A stretch of DNA of 64,000 bases from Candidatus Sulfopaludibacter sp. SbA3 (GTDB lineage Bacteria > Acidobacteriota > Terriglobia > Bryobacterales > Bryobacteraceae): NCBI GenBank assembly GCA_945890485.1, contig CAMDCN010000018.1, forward strand, positions 95,509 to 159,508, in the 5' to 3' direction. The notes under the pieces were generated by a model. That model was not told the origin of the DNA and did not search any database. It saw nothing but the letters and a program-made list of their open reading frames with translations. Positions 25,258 through 34,211 of the stretch are shown piece by piece. The translations under genes and the position numbers were made by a program. Position 1 is the first letter of the stretch; the number at the start of each line of letters is the position of its first letter.

Positions 25258-25539
25258 TCAAAACTGTAACGGCACAAGCTGATCGCCAGCCAGCGCCGCG
25301 GCCGCCGTCGCTCCCCGCACCGCCCCGTCCAGATCCTCCTGCCGGATCGTCATCCCCGCCTTCCGCGAGCCCCACACCGCCCACGAATGAAAATTCGGCC
25401 CGCTCTCTCGCCCCAGTGCCTCCCGCAGCGCATTCGAAAGTTCATAGTGCAGCCGCGTGATCTGCCGGTTGCATCGCGCCGGATCGGGCTCAGCACAAGC
25501 CTCTGCAATCGCCCGCCTCCATCGCTCCGCCGTCGTCAT
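25258..25539 (-). CDS. Conserved small protein of unknown function
   Basis: 93 residues from the ATG at 25539. The middle reads RQITRLHYELSNALREALG then GPNFHSWAVWGSRKAGMTIR. A similar Gly-Pro-Asn plus Trp-Ala-x-Trp-x-Ser block occurs at the N-terminus of longer uncharacterised bacterial proteins, so this may be a shortened copy. There is no signal peptide and no membrane helix. It is convergent with the DinB gene and divergent from the VOC gene. I cannot assign a function. Confidence 0.6.
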   Translation of the reverse strand: MTTAERWRRAIAEACAEPDPARCNRQITRLHYELSNALREALGRESGPNFHSWAVWGSRKAGMTIRQEDLDGAVRGATAAAALAGDQLVPLQF

Positions 25540-25588
25540 GCCATCAGTATAGGCAACCCGGCCTCGAAATCTTCGGCGACAATCGGCT

Positions 25589-25954
25589 ATGCCGCAAATC
25601 GTCAACTCCCGCTTCGTCCTCGCCGTTCGCAACCTTGCAATCTCCACCCGCTATTACGTCGACGTCCTCGGCTTCGAGAAGGATCCCATCGATGCCGAAG
25701 GCTGGAGCTTTCTAACCCGCGACTGCATCCGGCTCATGATCGGCGAATGCCCCGAGGATCGCTCTGCCAGTGAACTCGAAAACCACTCTTATTTCGCGTA
25801 CTGGAACGTCGAAGGCGTCGATGACCTCTACCGGGAGTTCGTCTCGAAAGGGGCCTTCCTCATGTCGCCTCCCACCGACAAACCCTGGGGCCTGCGCGAG
25901 TTCGGTCTCACTACCCCTGACGGCCATCGCATTACCTGCGGGCAAATCGTCTGA
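25589..25954 (+). CDS. VOC superfamily protein (glyoxalase/bleomycin resistance-like)
   Basis: 121 residues with a beta-alpha-beta-beta-beta pair. It contains NSRFVLAVRNLAISTRYYVDVLGF, the first metal-region motif, and FEK near residue 30, then HSYFAYWNVEGVDDLYREF and LREFGLTTPDGHRITCGQ at the end. The HRI/E-type ligands of the fold are only partly present. Many such proteins are uncharacterised dioxygenase- or glyoxalase-like enzymes. It is a short single-domain member; the substrate cannot be inferred. Confidence 0.85.
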   Translation: MPQIVNSRFVLAVRNLAISTRYYVDVLGFEKDPIDAEGWSFLTRDCIRLMIGECPEDRSASELENHSYFAYWNVEGVDDLYREFVSKGAFLMSPPTDKPWGLREFGLTTPDGHRITCGQIV

Positions 25955-25959
25955 AGGGT

Positions 25960-26706
25960 TCAGCCGAAACGCCCAGCGATGTAGTCCCCCGTCCGGGCAT
26001 CCCGCGGATTCGTGAAAAGTTGCTCGGTCGGGCCATGCTCCACCACCTCCCCCAGCAGCATGAAGAAACACTCCGCGCTCACGCGCCGCGCCTGCGCCAT
26101 GCTGTGCGTGACGATCACAATCGAATACTCCGCCGCAAGCCGGCCCAGCAACTCCTCAATCGCCAGCGTCGCCTTCGCGTCGAGTGCGGAGCAAGGCTCG
26201 TCCAGCAGAATGATCTCCGGCTTCAGCGGCAACAGCCGCGCAATGCAAAGGCGCTGCTGCTGTTCGAGGGCGAGTTCGGTCGCCGGGCTGTGCAGCCGGA
26301 AACGGAGATCTTCCCATAGGCCCACCGCTGTCAGCGCCTCTTCGACGGCAGCCTCCACCGCGGCATCCGGCTCATGAATCCGCAGCCCAAAGGCCACGTT
26401 CTCGAAAATCGAGATCGGCAGCGGGTTAGGGCGTTGGAACACCATACCCACCGCCCGCCGCAGAGCGATCAAGGAAACCTCGGGCGAGAAAATCTCCTCG
26501 CCGAGAATTCGGATCGAGCCCTCGACGCGTACCGACGCATCCCGTTGGCTGATGCGGTTAAACGTGCGAAGCAGGGTAGACTTGCCGCAGCCGGAAGGGC
26601 CGATGAGCGCGGTGATCTGCCGCTCTCGAATGCGGACGCTCACGTTCCGAAGCGCTTGGAAGTCGCCGTACCAAAGGCTAAGCCCGTCCACCTCAATGCA
26701 GTTCAT
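25960..26706 (-). CDS. pstB: Phosphate ABC transporter ATPase with altered signature motif (PstB-like, subunit A)
   Basis: 248 residues. Walker A GPSGCGKST, Q-loop VGMVFQRPNPLPISI, Walker B IILLDEPCSALD and the switch His in IVIVTHSMAQARR are all canonical PstB. The ABC signature, normally LSGGQQQRLCIAR in PstB, reads LALEQQQRLCIAR, so Ser and both Gly are replaced. This subunit should bind ATP but cannot supply a normal signature to its partner. The start overlaps the stop of the other ATPase gene as ATGA. It ends the pst operon; no phoU follows. Family membership is clear; the loss of the signature was confirmed by reading the bases. Confidence 0.9.
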   Translation of the reverse strand: MNCIEVDGLSLWYGDFQALRNVSVRIRERQITALIGPSGCGKSTLLRTFNRISQRDASVRVEGSIRILGEEIFSPEVSLIALRRAVGMVFQRPNPLPISIFENVAFGLRIHEPDAAVEAAVEEALTAVGLWEDLRFRLHSPATELALEQQQRLCIARLLPLKPEIILLDEPCSALDAKATLAIEELLGRLAAEYSIVIVTHSMAQARRVSAECFFMLLGEVVEHGPTEQLFTNPRDARTGDYIAGRFG

Positions 26707-27461
26707 CCGAAGGCCCCGCGAATGTAGTCGTAGGTCAGAGAGTTGGCCGGATGGTCGGAGAACATCGCCTCTGTGGTTCCCTGCTCGATGATTGAACCGT
26801 TCCAGAGAAAAAGGGTGCGGTCGCTCAAGCGGCGCGCCTGCTGAATCAGATTCGTCACCAGGATGATGGTCAGCTTGGTCTTCAGCTCCCGCAGCACCTC
26901 TTCGATGCGCATCGTCGTCACCGGGTCGATCGCAATGGAAAACTCGTCCAAGCACAACAGATCCGGCGTATGCGAAAGCGCTCGTGCAATCGTGAGCCGT
27001 TGTTGTTGGCCGCCGGAGAGACGCGTCCCCAGTTGATCCAGGCGGTCCTTCACCTCGTCCCACAGAGCCGCCTGCCGAAGACACGATTCCACCAGCCCGT
27101 CGAGATCCGCCCGCTTGCTCACCCCGGCCAGGCGCGGGGCGAAGGCGACATTGTCATAGATCGAGAGAGGCAAGCCCACCGGAAGCGGCGCCACCATGCC
27201 TACCTTCCGGCGCAGATCATGTACATGCGGAGTCGTCAGCACCTGCTCGCCATCAAGCAGGACGCTGCCGGATACGCGGGCGTCCGCATTGAAGTCAATC
27301 GTCCGGTTCAAAATCCGCAGTAGCGACGACTTGCCGGATTGCGTCGGCCCGATAATCGAGAAGATCTCGAAGCGCGGCACCTCGAAGGAGATGCCGTTCA
27401 GCGCGGTTTGGTCACCGTAGCGAAGCGTCAGGTCGGAGATGGCGAGAATGTTGTCTACCAA
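26703..27461 (-). CDS. Phosphate ABC transporter ATPase with altered Q- and H-loops (PstB-like, subunit B)
   Basis: 252 residues from a TTG at 27461, which has a CGGAG about 9 bases ahead and overlaps the pstA stop by 7 bases; no ATG is available. Walker A is GPTQSGKSS, the signature RLSGGQQQRLTIARAL is perfect, and Walker B is LLCLDEFSIAID, with Phe for Pro. The Q-loop is VGMVAPLPVGLP (no Gln) and the H-loop is ILVTNLIQQARR (Asn for His). Its defects are complementary to those of the subunit encoded next. The pair probably forms a heterodimer on PstCA. Confidence 0.85.
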   Translation of the reverse strand: MVDNILAISDLTLRYGDQTALNGISFEVPRFEIFSIIGPTQSGKSSLLRILNRTIDFNADARVSGSVLLDGEQVLTTPHVHDLRRKVGMVAPLPVGLPLSIYDNVAFAPRLAGVSKRADLDGLVESCLRQAALWDEVKDRLDQLGTRLSGGQQQRLTIARALSHTPDLLCLDEFSIAIDPVTTMRIEEVLRELKTKLTIILVTNLIQQARRLSDRTLFLWNGSIIEQGTTEAMFSDHPANSLTYDYIRGAFG

Positions 27462-28375
27462 TTCTTCCGGCTCCGCAGATAGACGCGCAGGGCGATCGAA
27501 AGCGCATTCACCCCGAGAACCGTGGCGACCAGCACCACCGCAATGGCATACGGCAGGGCGTCGGAAACGTTGGGTACCTGCGTCGACACCGTGAACAAGT
27601 GAACGGAAAGCGCCATGCACTGGTCAAGCAGGCTGTAGGCAAAGAGATCGCCGCCCGCGATCGACTTGTAGAAAACGGCCCCCGTAAACAGCACCGGCGC
27701 GGTCTCCCCCGCCGTGCGGGAAACCATCAGGATGATTCCGGTGAAGATTCCCGGCAACGCGTTCGGCAGCACAATGTGCCGCGTCGTCTGCCAGCGCGTC
27801 GCACCCAGATTCCAGGACGCTTCCCGGAACGACTGCGGGACGGATTTCAGCGCCTCGGTCGTGCTGGCGATAATCACCGGAAGCGACATGACGGCCAAGG
27901 TCAGCGACGCCGCCAGAATCGACCGGCCAAAACCTGCGAACGCAACGAATGCGCCCAGCCCGAACAACGCATGCACAATGCTCGGCACCCCGGCCAGGTT
28001 GATCACCGCCAGACTAACGAGCCGGGAGAACCGTCCTGGCCGCGCGTATTCATTCAGGTAGACGGCGGCCAGAACCCCAACGGGCGTCGCCGCCGCCAAC
28101 GAAGCGCCGACCAGGTACAGCGTGCCGAGCAGCGCGGGCCACAGGCCGCCCGAGCGCATGCCGTCGCGCGGCGATTCCACCAGAAAACCCCACGAAAGCA
28201 CCGGAGCGGCCTGCCAAACCAGATAGATCAGAATGGCGAACAGCGGCACCAGACTCAATATTAGAGTGGTCCCTAACAGCCGCCGGGCGATGACTTCCTG
28301 ACGATGCCGGCGGGCGATGGCCGGGGTCTCGCGGAAGCGAGGCGTAGTGGGACTGGGGGCCAGCGCCGGTTTCAT
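27455..28375 (-). CDS. pstA: Phosphate ABC transporter permease PstA
   Basis: 306 residues with six hydrophobic segments. The region NLAGVPSIVHALFGLGAFV, followed by SLTLAVMSLPVIIASTTEALK and the EAA-type loop FREASWNLGATRWQTTRHIVLPNALPGI, is typical of PstA. It forms the membrane channel with PstC. The start at MKPALAPSPTT overlaps the pstC stop as ATGA; the long in-frame lead-in upstream is antisense-like and not counted. The stop overlaps the TTG of the first ATPase gene. Confidence 0.95.
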   Translation of the reverse strand: MKPALAPSPTTPRFRETPAIARRHRQEVIARRLLGTTLILSLVPLFAILIYLVWQAAPVLSWGFLVESPRDGMRSGGLWPALLGTLYLVGASLAAATPVGVLAAVYLNEYARPGRFSRLVSLAVINLAGVPSIVHALFGLGAFVAFAGFGRSILAASLTLAVMSLPVIIASTTEALKSVPQSFREASWNLGATRWQTTRHIVLPNALPGIFTGIILMVSRTAGETAPVLFTGAVFYKSIAGGDLFAYSLLDQCMALSVHLFTVSTQVPNVSDALPYAIAVVLVATVLGVNALSIALRVYLRSRKNW

Positions 28376-29280
28376 CGGGAACTCCTGCGGCGGCCGCGCA
28401 CCAGAAAGTCTGCGGCGAGATTGAAAGCGGACGTTATCGCCAGCAGGTAGATGCCCACCAGAAAGAGAAGTTGATAGTGGTGGGAGCCCACCGATGCTTC
28501 GCCCAGTTCCGCCGCGATGGTGGCCGTCAACGTCCGTACCGAATCGAGCACACTCGTTGGGACGTGGACGCTGTGGCCCGTTGCCATCAGAACCGCCATC
28601 GTCTCCCCGACCGCCCGGCCCAAACCCAGCAGCACGGCCGCCAGCAATCCCGGCCGCGCGGCGGGCAGCAGCACTCGGTAGACCAACTGCCAACGGCTCG
28701 CCCCCAGGGCGAGTCCGGCCTCTCGATACGAATCGGGAACGGCTTTGAGAGCGTCCTCGCCCAGCGAGGCGATGATGGGGATGCTCATCAGCGCCAGCAG
28801 CAGCCCGCCGTTCAGAATGTTCAAGCCGATCGGCGCGCCAGTAACGGCGATGATCAGCGGGTTCATTACCATTAGGCCGATAAATCCCCAGACGACAGAA
28901 GGAATCGCCGCCAGGATTTCAATCACCACCTTCAGGGTCTCGCGGCGGTACGGAACGCAGAATTCGGAAAGATAGATCGCCGAGCCGAGGCCGAACGGGA
29001 TCGCGATCGCCATGGAAAGCAATGTCACGCTCGCGGTGCCGGCCAACAGCGCCAGCGTACCGTAGGCCGGCCCGGATTGGCTGGCGGGGTTCCAGTGGGT
29101 ATCGAACAGAAAGTGGCCGAGCCGGAAGTCGCCCCCGGGCAGAAGGCCATAGGCCTCCCGGAACACAAAGAAGAAGATTCCAAACACCAGCAAAATAGCG
29201 CTCACGCCGCACAGGCGAATTACCCCTTCGATGAGGATTTCGGGCAAGCGGTCGAAAATGCTGCGGCGAAGGGGTTTCAT
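28372..29280 (-). CDS. pstC: Phosphate ABC transporter permease PstC
   Basis: 302 residues with six hydrophobic segments, starting with a cytoplasmic MKPLRRSIFDRLPEI. AIPFGLGSAIYLSEFC, IPSVVWGFIGLMVMNPL and YREAGLALGASRWQLVYRV carry the PstC motifs, the last being the ATPase-contacting EAA loop. It pairs with PstA. The start overlaps the pstS stop and the stop overlaps pstA, both as ATGA. Confidence 0.95.
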   Translation of the reverse strand: MKPLRRSIFDRLPEILIEGVIRLCGVSAILLVFGIFFFVFREAYGLLPGGDFRLGHFLFDTHWNPASQSGPAYGTLALLAGTASVTLLSMAIAIPFGLGSAIYLSEFCVPYRRETLKVVIEILAAIPSVVWGFIGLMVMNPLIIAVTGAPIGLNILNGGLLLALMSIPIIASLGEDALKAVPDSYREAGLALGASRWQLVYRVLLPAARPGLLAAVLLGLGRAVGETMAVLMATGHSVHVPTSVLDSVRTLTATIAAELGEASVGSHHYQLLFLVGIYLLAITSAFNLAADFLVRGRRRSSR

Positions 29281-30131
29281 GCGACGGCGCTCGCTGGAAC
29301 AAATCCGGTCCGCACGACGACTTGCTGGCCCGGTGGGGAGAGGGTCCAGTCCAGGTAGCGCTTTAGTTCACCGCTCGGCTGGCCCAAAGTGTAGACGTAC
29401 AGGGGACGAGAAATCGGATAGCGCCCCGACAACGCATTTTCGAGCGTCGGCGCATAGGCCGGCTGGCCAGGGCCGGCTGACACGGCGAGCATCTTGACCC
29501 GGTCGCTGTCGTATCCCATGCCGGAGTAGCCGAGCGCGGCTAGCGTTTCTCCAATCAATGAGACCACTTCCTTGGAACCATTCAGGTCGCGCGTGCCTTG
29601 GCGAAAATCTCCTTTGCTGCCCAGCAGAGCGCGACGGAAGTACTGTGCGGTGCCGGAGTTCGATTGGCGGCTGATCAGGATAATCTCCTCATCGGGCAAC
29701 CCCGCGCCCAGCTGCGACCACCGGGTGATCTGGCCGCCCGCGCCATAAATTGCGGCCAGCTGAGGAATCGTGATTTCGTTCAGAGGATTGTCGCGATGGA
29801 CGTAAACCGCTAAGGCGTCATGTCCGATGATCCATTCCACCGGATCCACGCCGCGCTTCCTCCGGGCTGCTTCGCGCTCTTCCGGCTCAATCCGGCGGCT
29901 GGAGTTGGCCAGGTCCGCAGCGCCATCGATCAGCGAAGCCAACCCGGTGCCGGAACCGCCCCCGGAGACTTCTACCGAAACGGTAGGCTCCACCTCGGCG
30001 TAGGCCTCGGCCCACGCCTGCGCCAGATTCACCACTGTATCTGACCCCGCCGAACGAATCACCGAACGGATCCGCGATCGGCCGCAGGAGAGGCTGGCGA
30101 ACACCGCAAGAACAAGTCGGCGAGGAAGCAT
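29277..30131 (-). CDS. pstS: Phosphate-binding lipoprotein PstS
   Basis: 284 residues. The N-terminus MLPRRLVLAVFASLSCG ends in a lipobox (LSCG), so the mature protein starts at a lipidated Cys at about residue 16. The binding protein body has SAGSDTVVNLAQAWAEAY, VSGGGSGTGLASLIDG, SRQSNSGTAQYF and the C-terminal YPISRPLYVYTLGQPSG, all typical of PstS, which delivers phosphate to PstCA. The 60 bases upstream (30132-30191) hold no clear Pho box, although weakly similar CTGTTAA and ATTGATA stretches are present. It is first in the order pstS-C-A-ATPase-ATPase. Confidence 0.94.
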   Translation of the reverse strand: MLPRRLVLAVFASLSCGRSRIRSVIRSAGSDTVVNLAQAWAEAYAEVEPTVSVEVSGGGSGTGLASLIDGAADLANSSRRIEPEEREAARRKRGVDPVEWIIGHDALAVYVHRDNPLNEITIPQLAAIYGAGGQITRWSQLGAGLPDEEIILISRQSNSGTAQYFRRALLGSKGDFRQGTRDLNGSKEVVSLIGETLAALGYSGMGYDSDRVKMLAVSAGPGQPAYAPTLENALSGRYPISRPLYVYTLGQPSGELKRYLDWTLSPPGQQVVVRTGFVPASAVA

Positions 30132-30191
30132 ATCCCTCCCCGAGGCTAGCAGTGCAATGTATCAATCTGATTAACAGAGTCGTCAGCGCCA

Positions 30192-32798
30192 CTAGTCACA
30201 TCGGAGCGTCTCCGCCGGGTCAAGCCGCGTCAGAGCCAATGCGGGAAGCAAACTCGCCGCCCCCACCGCGCCTAGCAGCACCGCTGCGATCCCTGCGTAC
30301 GTCCACGGATCCAGCGCGGAAAACCCATAGATCATCCCCGCCAGCATCGACCGGCCCATGTACAGCAGCGGCACTCCCGCCGCCAACCCCGCCACTGCCC
30401 ACAGGAGCCCCGGCCGCATCGCCTGCCGCACCACCCCCGCCACACTGGCCCCCAGCGCCAGCCGGATCCCCATCTCCCGCGTCCGTTCTACCACCGCGCT
30501 CGCCACCAGTCCGTAGACCCCCAGCACGCACAACAGCAAGCCTAACCCCGACAATGCTCCCAACAACGACAGCATGAGCCGCTGCATCCCCAGCGCCTCG
30601 CTCTTCAGTGTCTGTGGCGTGGTGAACTTCGACAGCGGCAACATCGGGTCCAGTGCCGTCATCACTTTCTCCAACTCCCGGGCCAACGCCTCCGGCTGCG
30701 CCTGGCTCCGCACAATCCATACCGGCGAAAACCACTGGTGTACCATCGCGAAGCCCGTCATCTGGGTCACCGGAACATACACCGCGGGCAGCGGCTGTAG
30801 CGGAGCCCCCGGCTCGGAGTTCCGCTGCGCCGTGTTGCCAGTCACGCCCACAATTTGTACTGGCTCCTCCTGGCCCAGCCGGAGAAACTCGCCCACTCCC
30901 TCTCGACCCTCCAGAAACCGCCGCACGAACGCCTCGTTCACCACGGCCACCCGTCCCGACTTCTCCGTGTCCCTATCCTCCAGCCCCCGCCCCCGCAACA
31001 GCGGAATCCGCAGCGCGTCTAGATACGTCGGCGTTACATACACCAGATTTGTCGTCTGGAATCGTTCGCCTGCCGACGGCTGCGCCCCCACCCGCACTCC
31101 CTGATTCAACTGCCGCTCAAACGGCACAGTCAGCCCGGCCCCCACGGACTCCACGCCAGGCACCGCCGCGATCCGCGCCACTCCTTCCTTGAAAAGCCGC
31201 CGGACTTTCTCCGGCGATTCGTACCGCGCGTCTTGTAACGAGACCCGCGCCATCAATAGGTCGTTCGGATCGAATCCCGCCTGCAGCGACCACAGCGAGA
31301 AAAACGTCCGTCCCAGCAATCCTGCCCCCACCAGCAGCGGAACCACCAGAGCTACCTGCCCCGCCACCAGCGCCCCCAACGGGACGATGCGTCGCCGCCC
31401 CGCCATCCCGCGGCCGCCCCCCGGCGTGCGTACGCTCTGCCACGCTGGCAGCAACCCCGCCACCAGCCCCGCACCCAACGTACAGGCGATACCTACTCCC
31501 AATGCCCGCCAATCAATCACCGCCGACTCCACCAGCGAGAACATCCCGTCGTTCAACCATTGCAGCCCTCGCAGCGCCAAAAATGCCAACGGCACGGCCA
31601 GCGCCCCGCCCATGGCTACCAGAACCATGCTGTCCAGCAGCACGTCCCGGAACACCTGCCCCCGCGAAGCGCCCAGCGCCATCCGCGTTGAGAGCTCCGC
31701 CGCCCGGCCACTCTGCCGCGCCAGCAGAAGCCCACCCACGTTGATGGCGCCAATCAGCAGCACCATCGCCACCGCCCCCAGCAGCAACACCAACGGCTTT
31801 CGCAAGTCCGCTGCCCGTCCTTCCTGCAGCGGCTGCATCCGGAATCGGGGCATCCATTGCGTCCCATCTCGGCGAGCCGGCGGCAGTGGCAACTCCTTGG
31901 AGATAACGTCCATCTCCCCCTGCGCTGCTGATATCCCCACCCCTGGCCGCAAGCGCGCCATCGCATGGTAGTTGCTCCCTCCGCCTTCGCCCGTGCGCGA
32001 AGCCCGCAATGGCGTCCACAGGTCCACAGTCACCCCGCTCTGAAACCCCGCTGGCATCACCCCGGTTACCGTATACGGCTCCCCGCGCAACAGCAACTTC
32101 TGGCCCACCACGTCGGTGCGCTCGCCGAAGACGCGCCGACGCAGTCCTTCGCTCAGCACCACGGCCCGGGGCCCATTCTCACTGTCCTCTTCCTTCGTGA
32201 ATCCCCTGCCCATCGCCGGCGTCACACCCAGCACCCGGAAGAACGCTTCGCCCACGCGCTGCTGCTGCACGAAGAATGCCCGGTCGCCCGCCCCGCAGTT
32301 CACGCCCGCCGTCCAATCGGAGTAGACAGCCGGCTCCATCAAGCTCGCGTGGTTCCGCAGCACCTCCCATTGCGCTCCGGTCAGCGATTGGTCGCCGGCG
32401 GACCGCCCCGCCGCCTCAAACGTTACCGTTACATGGGCCAACCGCTCCGGCTCCGGATAAGGCAATGGCTTCAGAAGGGCGACATCGAGCAGCGCAAAGA
32501 TCGCCGTCGTCACCCCCACGGCCAGCGCGATCACCAGGGCGACGATCGCCGTAAAACCCGGTGACCGCCGGGCCCGCCGCAGCGCCAGTCGCAAATGGCG
32601 CGAAACGGACTCGCCCAGGCTCCACCCCCAACTGTCCCGCGTCCGCTCCATCGCCAGCGCCGTGCTGCCGAAGGCGCGGCGGGCCGCCAGCCGCGCGGCC
32701 TCTTCGGAAAGGCCTCGCTCCCGCTGCTCTTCGGCCTCCATCTCCAGGTGGGCTTGTACCTCGCGCGCCAACTCGTCGTCCCGCTCTTCCCGATTCAT
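30192..32798 (-). CDS. Acidobacterial duplicated orphan ABC permease (ADOP, MacB/FtsX-like)
   Basis: 868 residues. A cytoplasmic N-terminal segment rich in Glu (residues 1-65) precedes two copies of the MacB periplasmic core plus FtsX-type helices. The first helix is near residue 85 (FTAIVALVIALAVGVTTAI) and further helices are near 340, 385, 430, 480, 745, 800 and 830. FtsX motifs include MALGASRGQVFRDVLL and RLALGASVAGVVRQAM. No ATPase gene is adjacent, as is usual for these orphan permeases. A PadR regulator gene lies just upstream on the same strand with an 18-base gap. The substrate is unknown. Confidence 0.92.
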   Translation of the reverse strand: MNREERDDELAREVQAHLEMEAEEQRERGLSEEAARLAARRAFGSTALAMERTRDSWGWSLGESVSRHLRLALRRARRSPGFTAIVALVIALAVGVTTAIFALLDVALLKPLPYPEPERLAHVTVTFEAAGRSAGDQSLTGAQWEVLRNHASLMEPAVYSDWTAGVNCGAGDRAFFVQQQRVGEAFFRVLGVTPAMGRGFTKEEDSENGPRAVVLSEGLRRRVFGERTDVVGQKLLLRGEPYTVTGVMPAGFQSGVTVDLWTPLRASRTGEGGGSNYHAMARLRPGVGISAAQGEMDVISKELPLPPARRDGTQWMPRFRMQPLQEGRAADLRKPLVLLLGAVAMVLLIGAINVGGLLLARQSGRAAELSTRMALGASRGQVFRDVLLDSMVLVAMGGALAVPLAFLALRGLQWLNDGMFSLVESAVIDWRALGVGIACTLGAGLVAGLLPAWQSVRTPGGGRGMAGRRRIVPLGALVAGQVALVVPLLVGAGLLGRTFFSLWSLQAGFDPNDLLMARVSLQDARYESPEKVRRLFKEGVARIAAVPGVESVGAGLTVPFERQLNQGVRVGAQPSAGERFQTTNLVYVTPTYLDALRIPLLRGRGLEDRDTEKSGRVAVVNEAFVRRFLEGREGVGEFLRLGQEEPVQIVGVTGNTAQRNSEPGAPLQPLPAVYVPVTQMTGFAMVHQWFSPVWIVRSQAQPEALARELEKVMTALDPMLPLSKFTTPQTLKSEALGMQRLMLSLLGALSGLGLLLCVLGVYGLVASAVVERTREMGIRLALGASVAGVVRQAMRPGLLWAVAGLAAGVPLLYMGRSMLAGMIYGFSALDPWTYAGIAAVLLGAVGAASLLPALALTRLDPAETLRCD

Positions 32799-32816
32799 CG
32801 CATGTTCCTCGCTTTG

Positions 32817-33176
32817 CTAGGCCGTACGCATCACCTTCCCGATCGCAGCCACCAGTTGCTCCCACTTGCCCTGCACTGCCACCAATTGCTTTTTCCCCGC
32901 TGGCGTTAGCAGGTAGTACTTCACCTCCCGGTTCTTCCCCGGGGCCTTGTCCCACTTCGTCGTCAGCCAGCCTTGGCGTTCCAGCCGGTGCAGGGCAGGG
33001 TAGAGTGACCCATGCTCCACCAGCAGCGCATCGTCACTCGCCCGTTGAATGCTTTTCGCGATCGCATGGCCGTGCGAAGGGCCAAACAAGAGGGTTTGGA
33101 GCACCATCATGTCCAGGGTTCCCTGCAACAATTCCACGCGATCGGTTTCCGGTGTCTTCATCGTGATGGTAGACAT
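32817..33176 (-). CDS. PadR family transcriptional regulator
   Basis: 119 residues. LLQGTLDMMVLQTLLFGPSHG opens the winged helix; LLVEHGSLYPALHRLERQGW is the recognition region; REVKYYLLTPAGKKQL is the wing. PadR proteins repress nearby genes until a ligand or stress releases them. It precedes the duplicated permease gene by 18 bases, the usual acidobacterial pairing, so it likely controls its own operon. ATG at 33176 is used; ATG at 33161 (MKTPETDRVELL) is equally possible. Confidence 0.93.
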   Translation of the reverse strand: MSTITMKTPETDRVELLQGTLDMMVLQTLLFGPSHGHAIAKSIQRASDDALLVEHGSLYPALHRLERQGWLTTKWDKAPGKNREVKYYLLTPAGKKQLVAVQGKWEQLVAAIGKVMRTA

Positions 33177-33226
33177 TCTACTATCACTACGGAACGAGGG
33201 TCAAAAGGTTCCGCAAGAGGTTGGAA

Positions 33227-33742
33227 TTATTGTTTGCGCCGCCAGACGTCCCAGGTTGCAGGCCCCGCCAGGTCGTCGGAGATCGGCATGCCTGCCGCCT
33301 TCAGGGCGAGTTTGATTTGTCCGTGGTGGTAGGCTTCGTGGAACATCAGCAGTTGCACCAGCAGGATGGGATGGTCATAGTGGAGTTCCATCGCCTCGCC
33401 CCGCTCCACCTTCGCCCGCACCGCCGCCCGCACAATCCCGGCGCTCTCCGTCAACAACGCTTCAATGTGCGCGGCGTCCTGGTCCATTACCCATTCGCCG
33501 GCCGGCATCTCGCCCGCGAACTCCGGAGCCTCTTCGGCGACGGAGATCATCCGCTCGTGGTGCATATGGGTGAACATCTCGGAGACAGTAGGGCTACCCG
33601 CCATCGCCCGCGCTTGGAGCCCACCCTCCGGCACGCAACGCAACAGGTTTACAAGAATCGTATTGCTCCTGTCCCAGGAATCGAGCAGGGCGTCGAGTAG
33701 ATCACCACCCCGCGAAAGCAAGTGCTCCGTCTCAGGTCTCAC
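33227..33742 (-). CDS. DinB-family protein
   Basis: 171 residues forming a four-helix bundle. His in FTHMHHERMISVAEEAP and in LLMFHEAYHHGQIKLALK match the three metal-ligand positions of DinB proteins. The C-terminal GHxQIxLALKxAG-like block is characteristic. The stop lies about 50 bases before padR's start region. Its ATG overlaps the marR stop as ATGA, so it is probably co-expressed with that regulator. The enzymatic role is unknown. Confidence 0.9.
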   Translation of the reverse strand: MRPETEHLLSRGGDLLDALLDSWDRSNTILVNLLRCVPEGGLQARAMAGSPTVSEMFTHMHHERMISVAEEAPEFAGEMPAGEWVMDQDAAHIEALLTESAGIVRAAVRAKVERGEAMELHYDHPILLVQLLMFHEAYHHGQIKLALKAAGMPISDDLAGPATWDVWRRKQ

Positions 33743-34191
33743 CTATCGCCGGCCCCTCCCGGTAGCGCTTTTCGAAGCAACTCCACCACCACCGCCGCCT
33801 CGCTCTCCTGCAGATCCCCAAATAAGTTGCGGGCTAACTCCTCGCGCAGCTTCCCGATCTTGAGGATCACCTTCGCCCCCTTCGGCGTCATTTGGATCAG
33901 ATTCGCCCTCCGGTCCGCCTCGTCCTTCCGCCTGAGAACAAACCCATTCTCCGCCAAGCGTTGCAGCGCCCGCACCGCATTGCTTCGGTCGACACTGAGC
34001 CCGTTGGAGAGGGCATCTTGCGGAGCCTCGCCACCGGCCTGCTGCAGCAGAGTCAGCAACCGCCCCTCCGTATGGCTCAGCCCGAGCTGGGCAAAGCCGC
34101 GCTCACCCGCCTGGTAGCGGTGCCGCGCCAAGTCGCCGACCAGATCGAAAAGCTCTAGAAACGGATCCACTACAAAACTCCCTCTTGACAT
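33739..34191 (-). CDS. MarR family transcriptional regulator
   Basis: 150 residues. GLSHTEGRLLTLLQQAGG, then LSNGLSVDRSNAVRALQRLAENGFV with the recognition helix, then the wing RRKDEADRRANLIQMTPKG, are typical MarR, which binds palindromic DNA as a dimer and is released by small aromatic ligands. It is divergent from a methyltransferase gene; a strong imperfect palindrome lies between them at 34212-34235. The downstream DinB gene overlaps it. Confidence 0.93.
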   Translation of the reverse strand: MSRGSFVVDPFLELFDLVGDLARHRYQAGERGFAQLGLSHTEGRLLTLLQQAGGEAPQDALSNGLSVDRSNAVRALQRLAENGFVLRRKDEADRRANLIQMTPKGAKVILKIGKLREELARNLFGDLQESEAAVVVELLRKALPGGAGDR

Positions 34192-34211
34192 ACTCTACTG
34201 CCTGGAGATAA

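Noticed and set aside
30132..30191. Pho box upstream of pstS
   Set aside because: Only loosely similar heptamers were seen; spacing does not match well enough to call.
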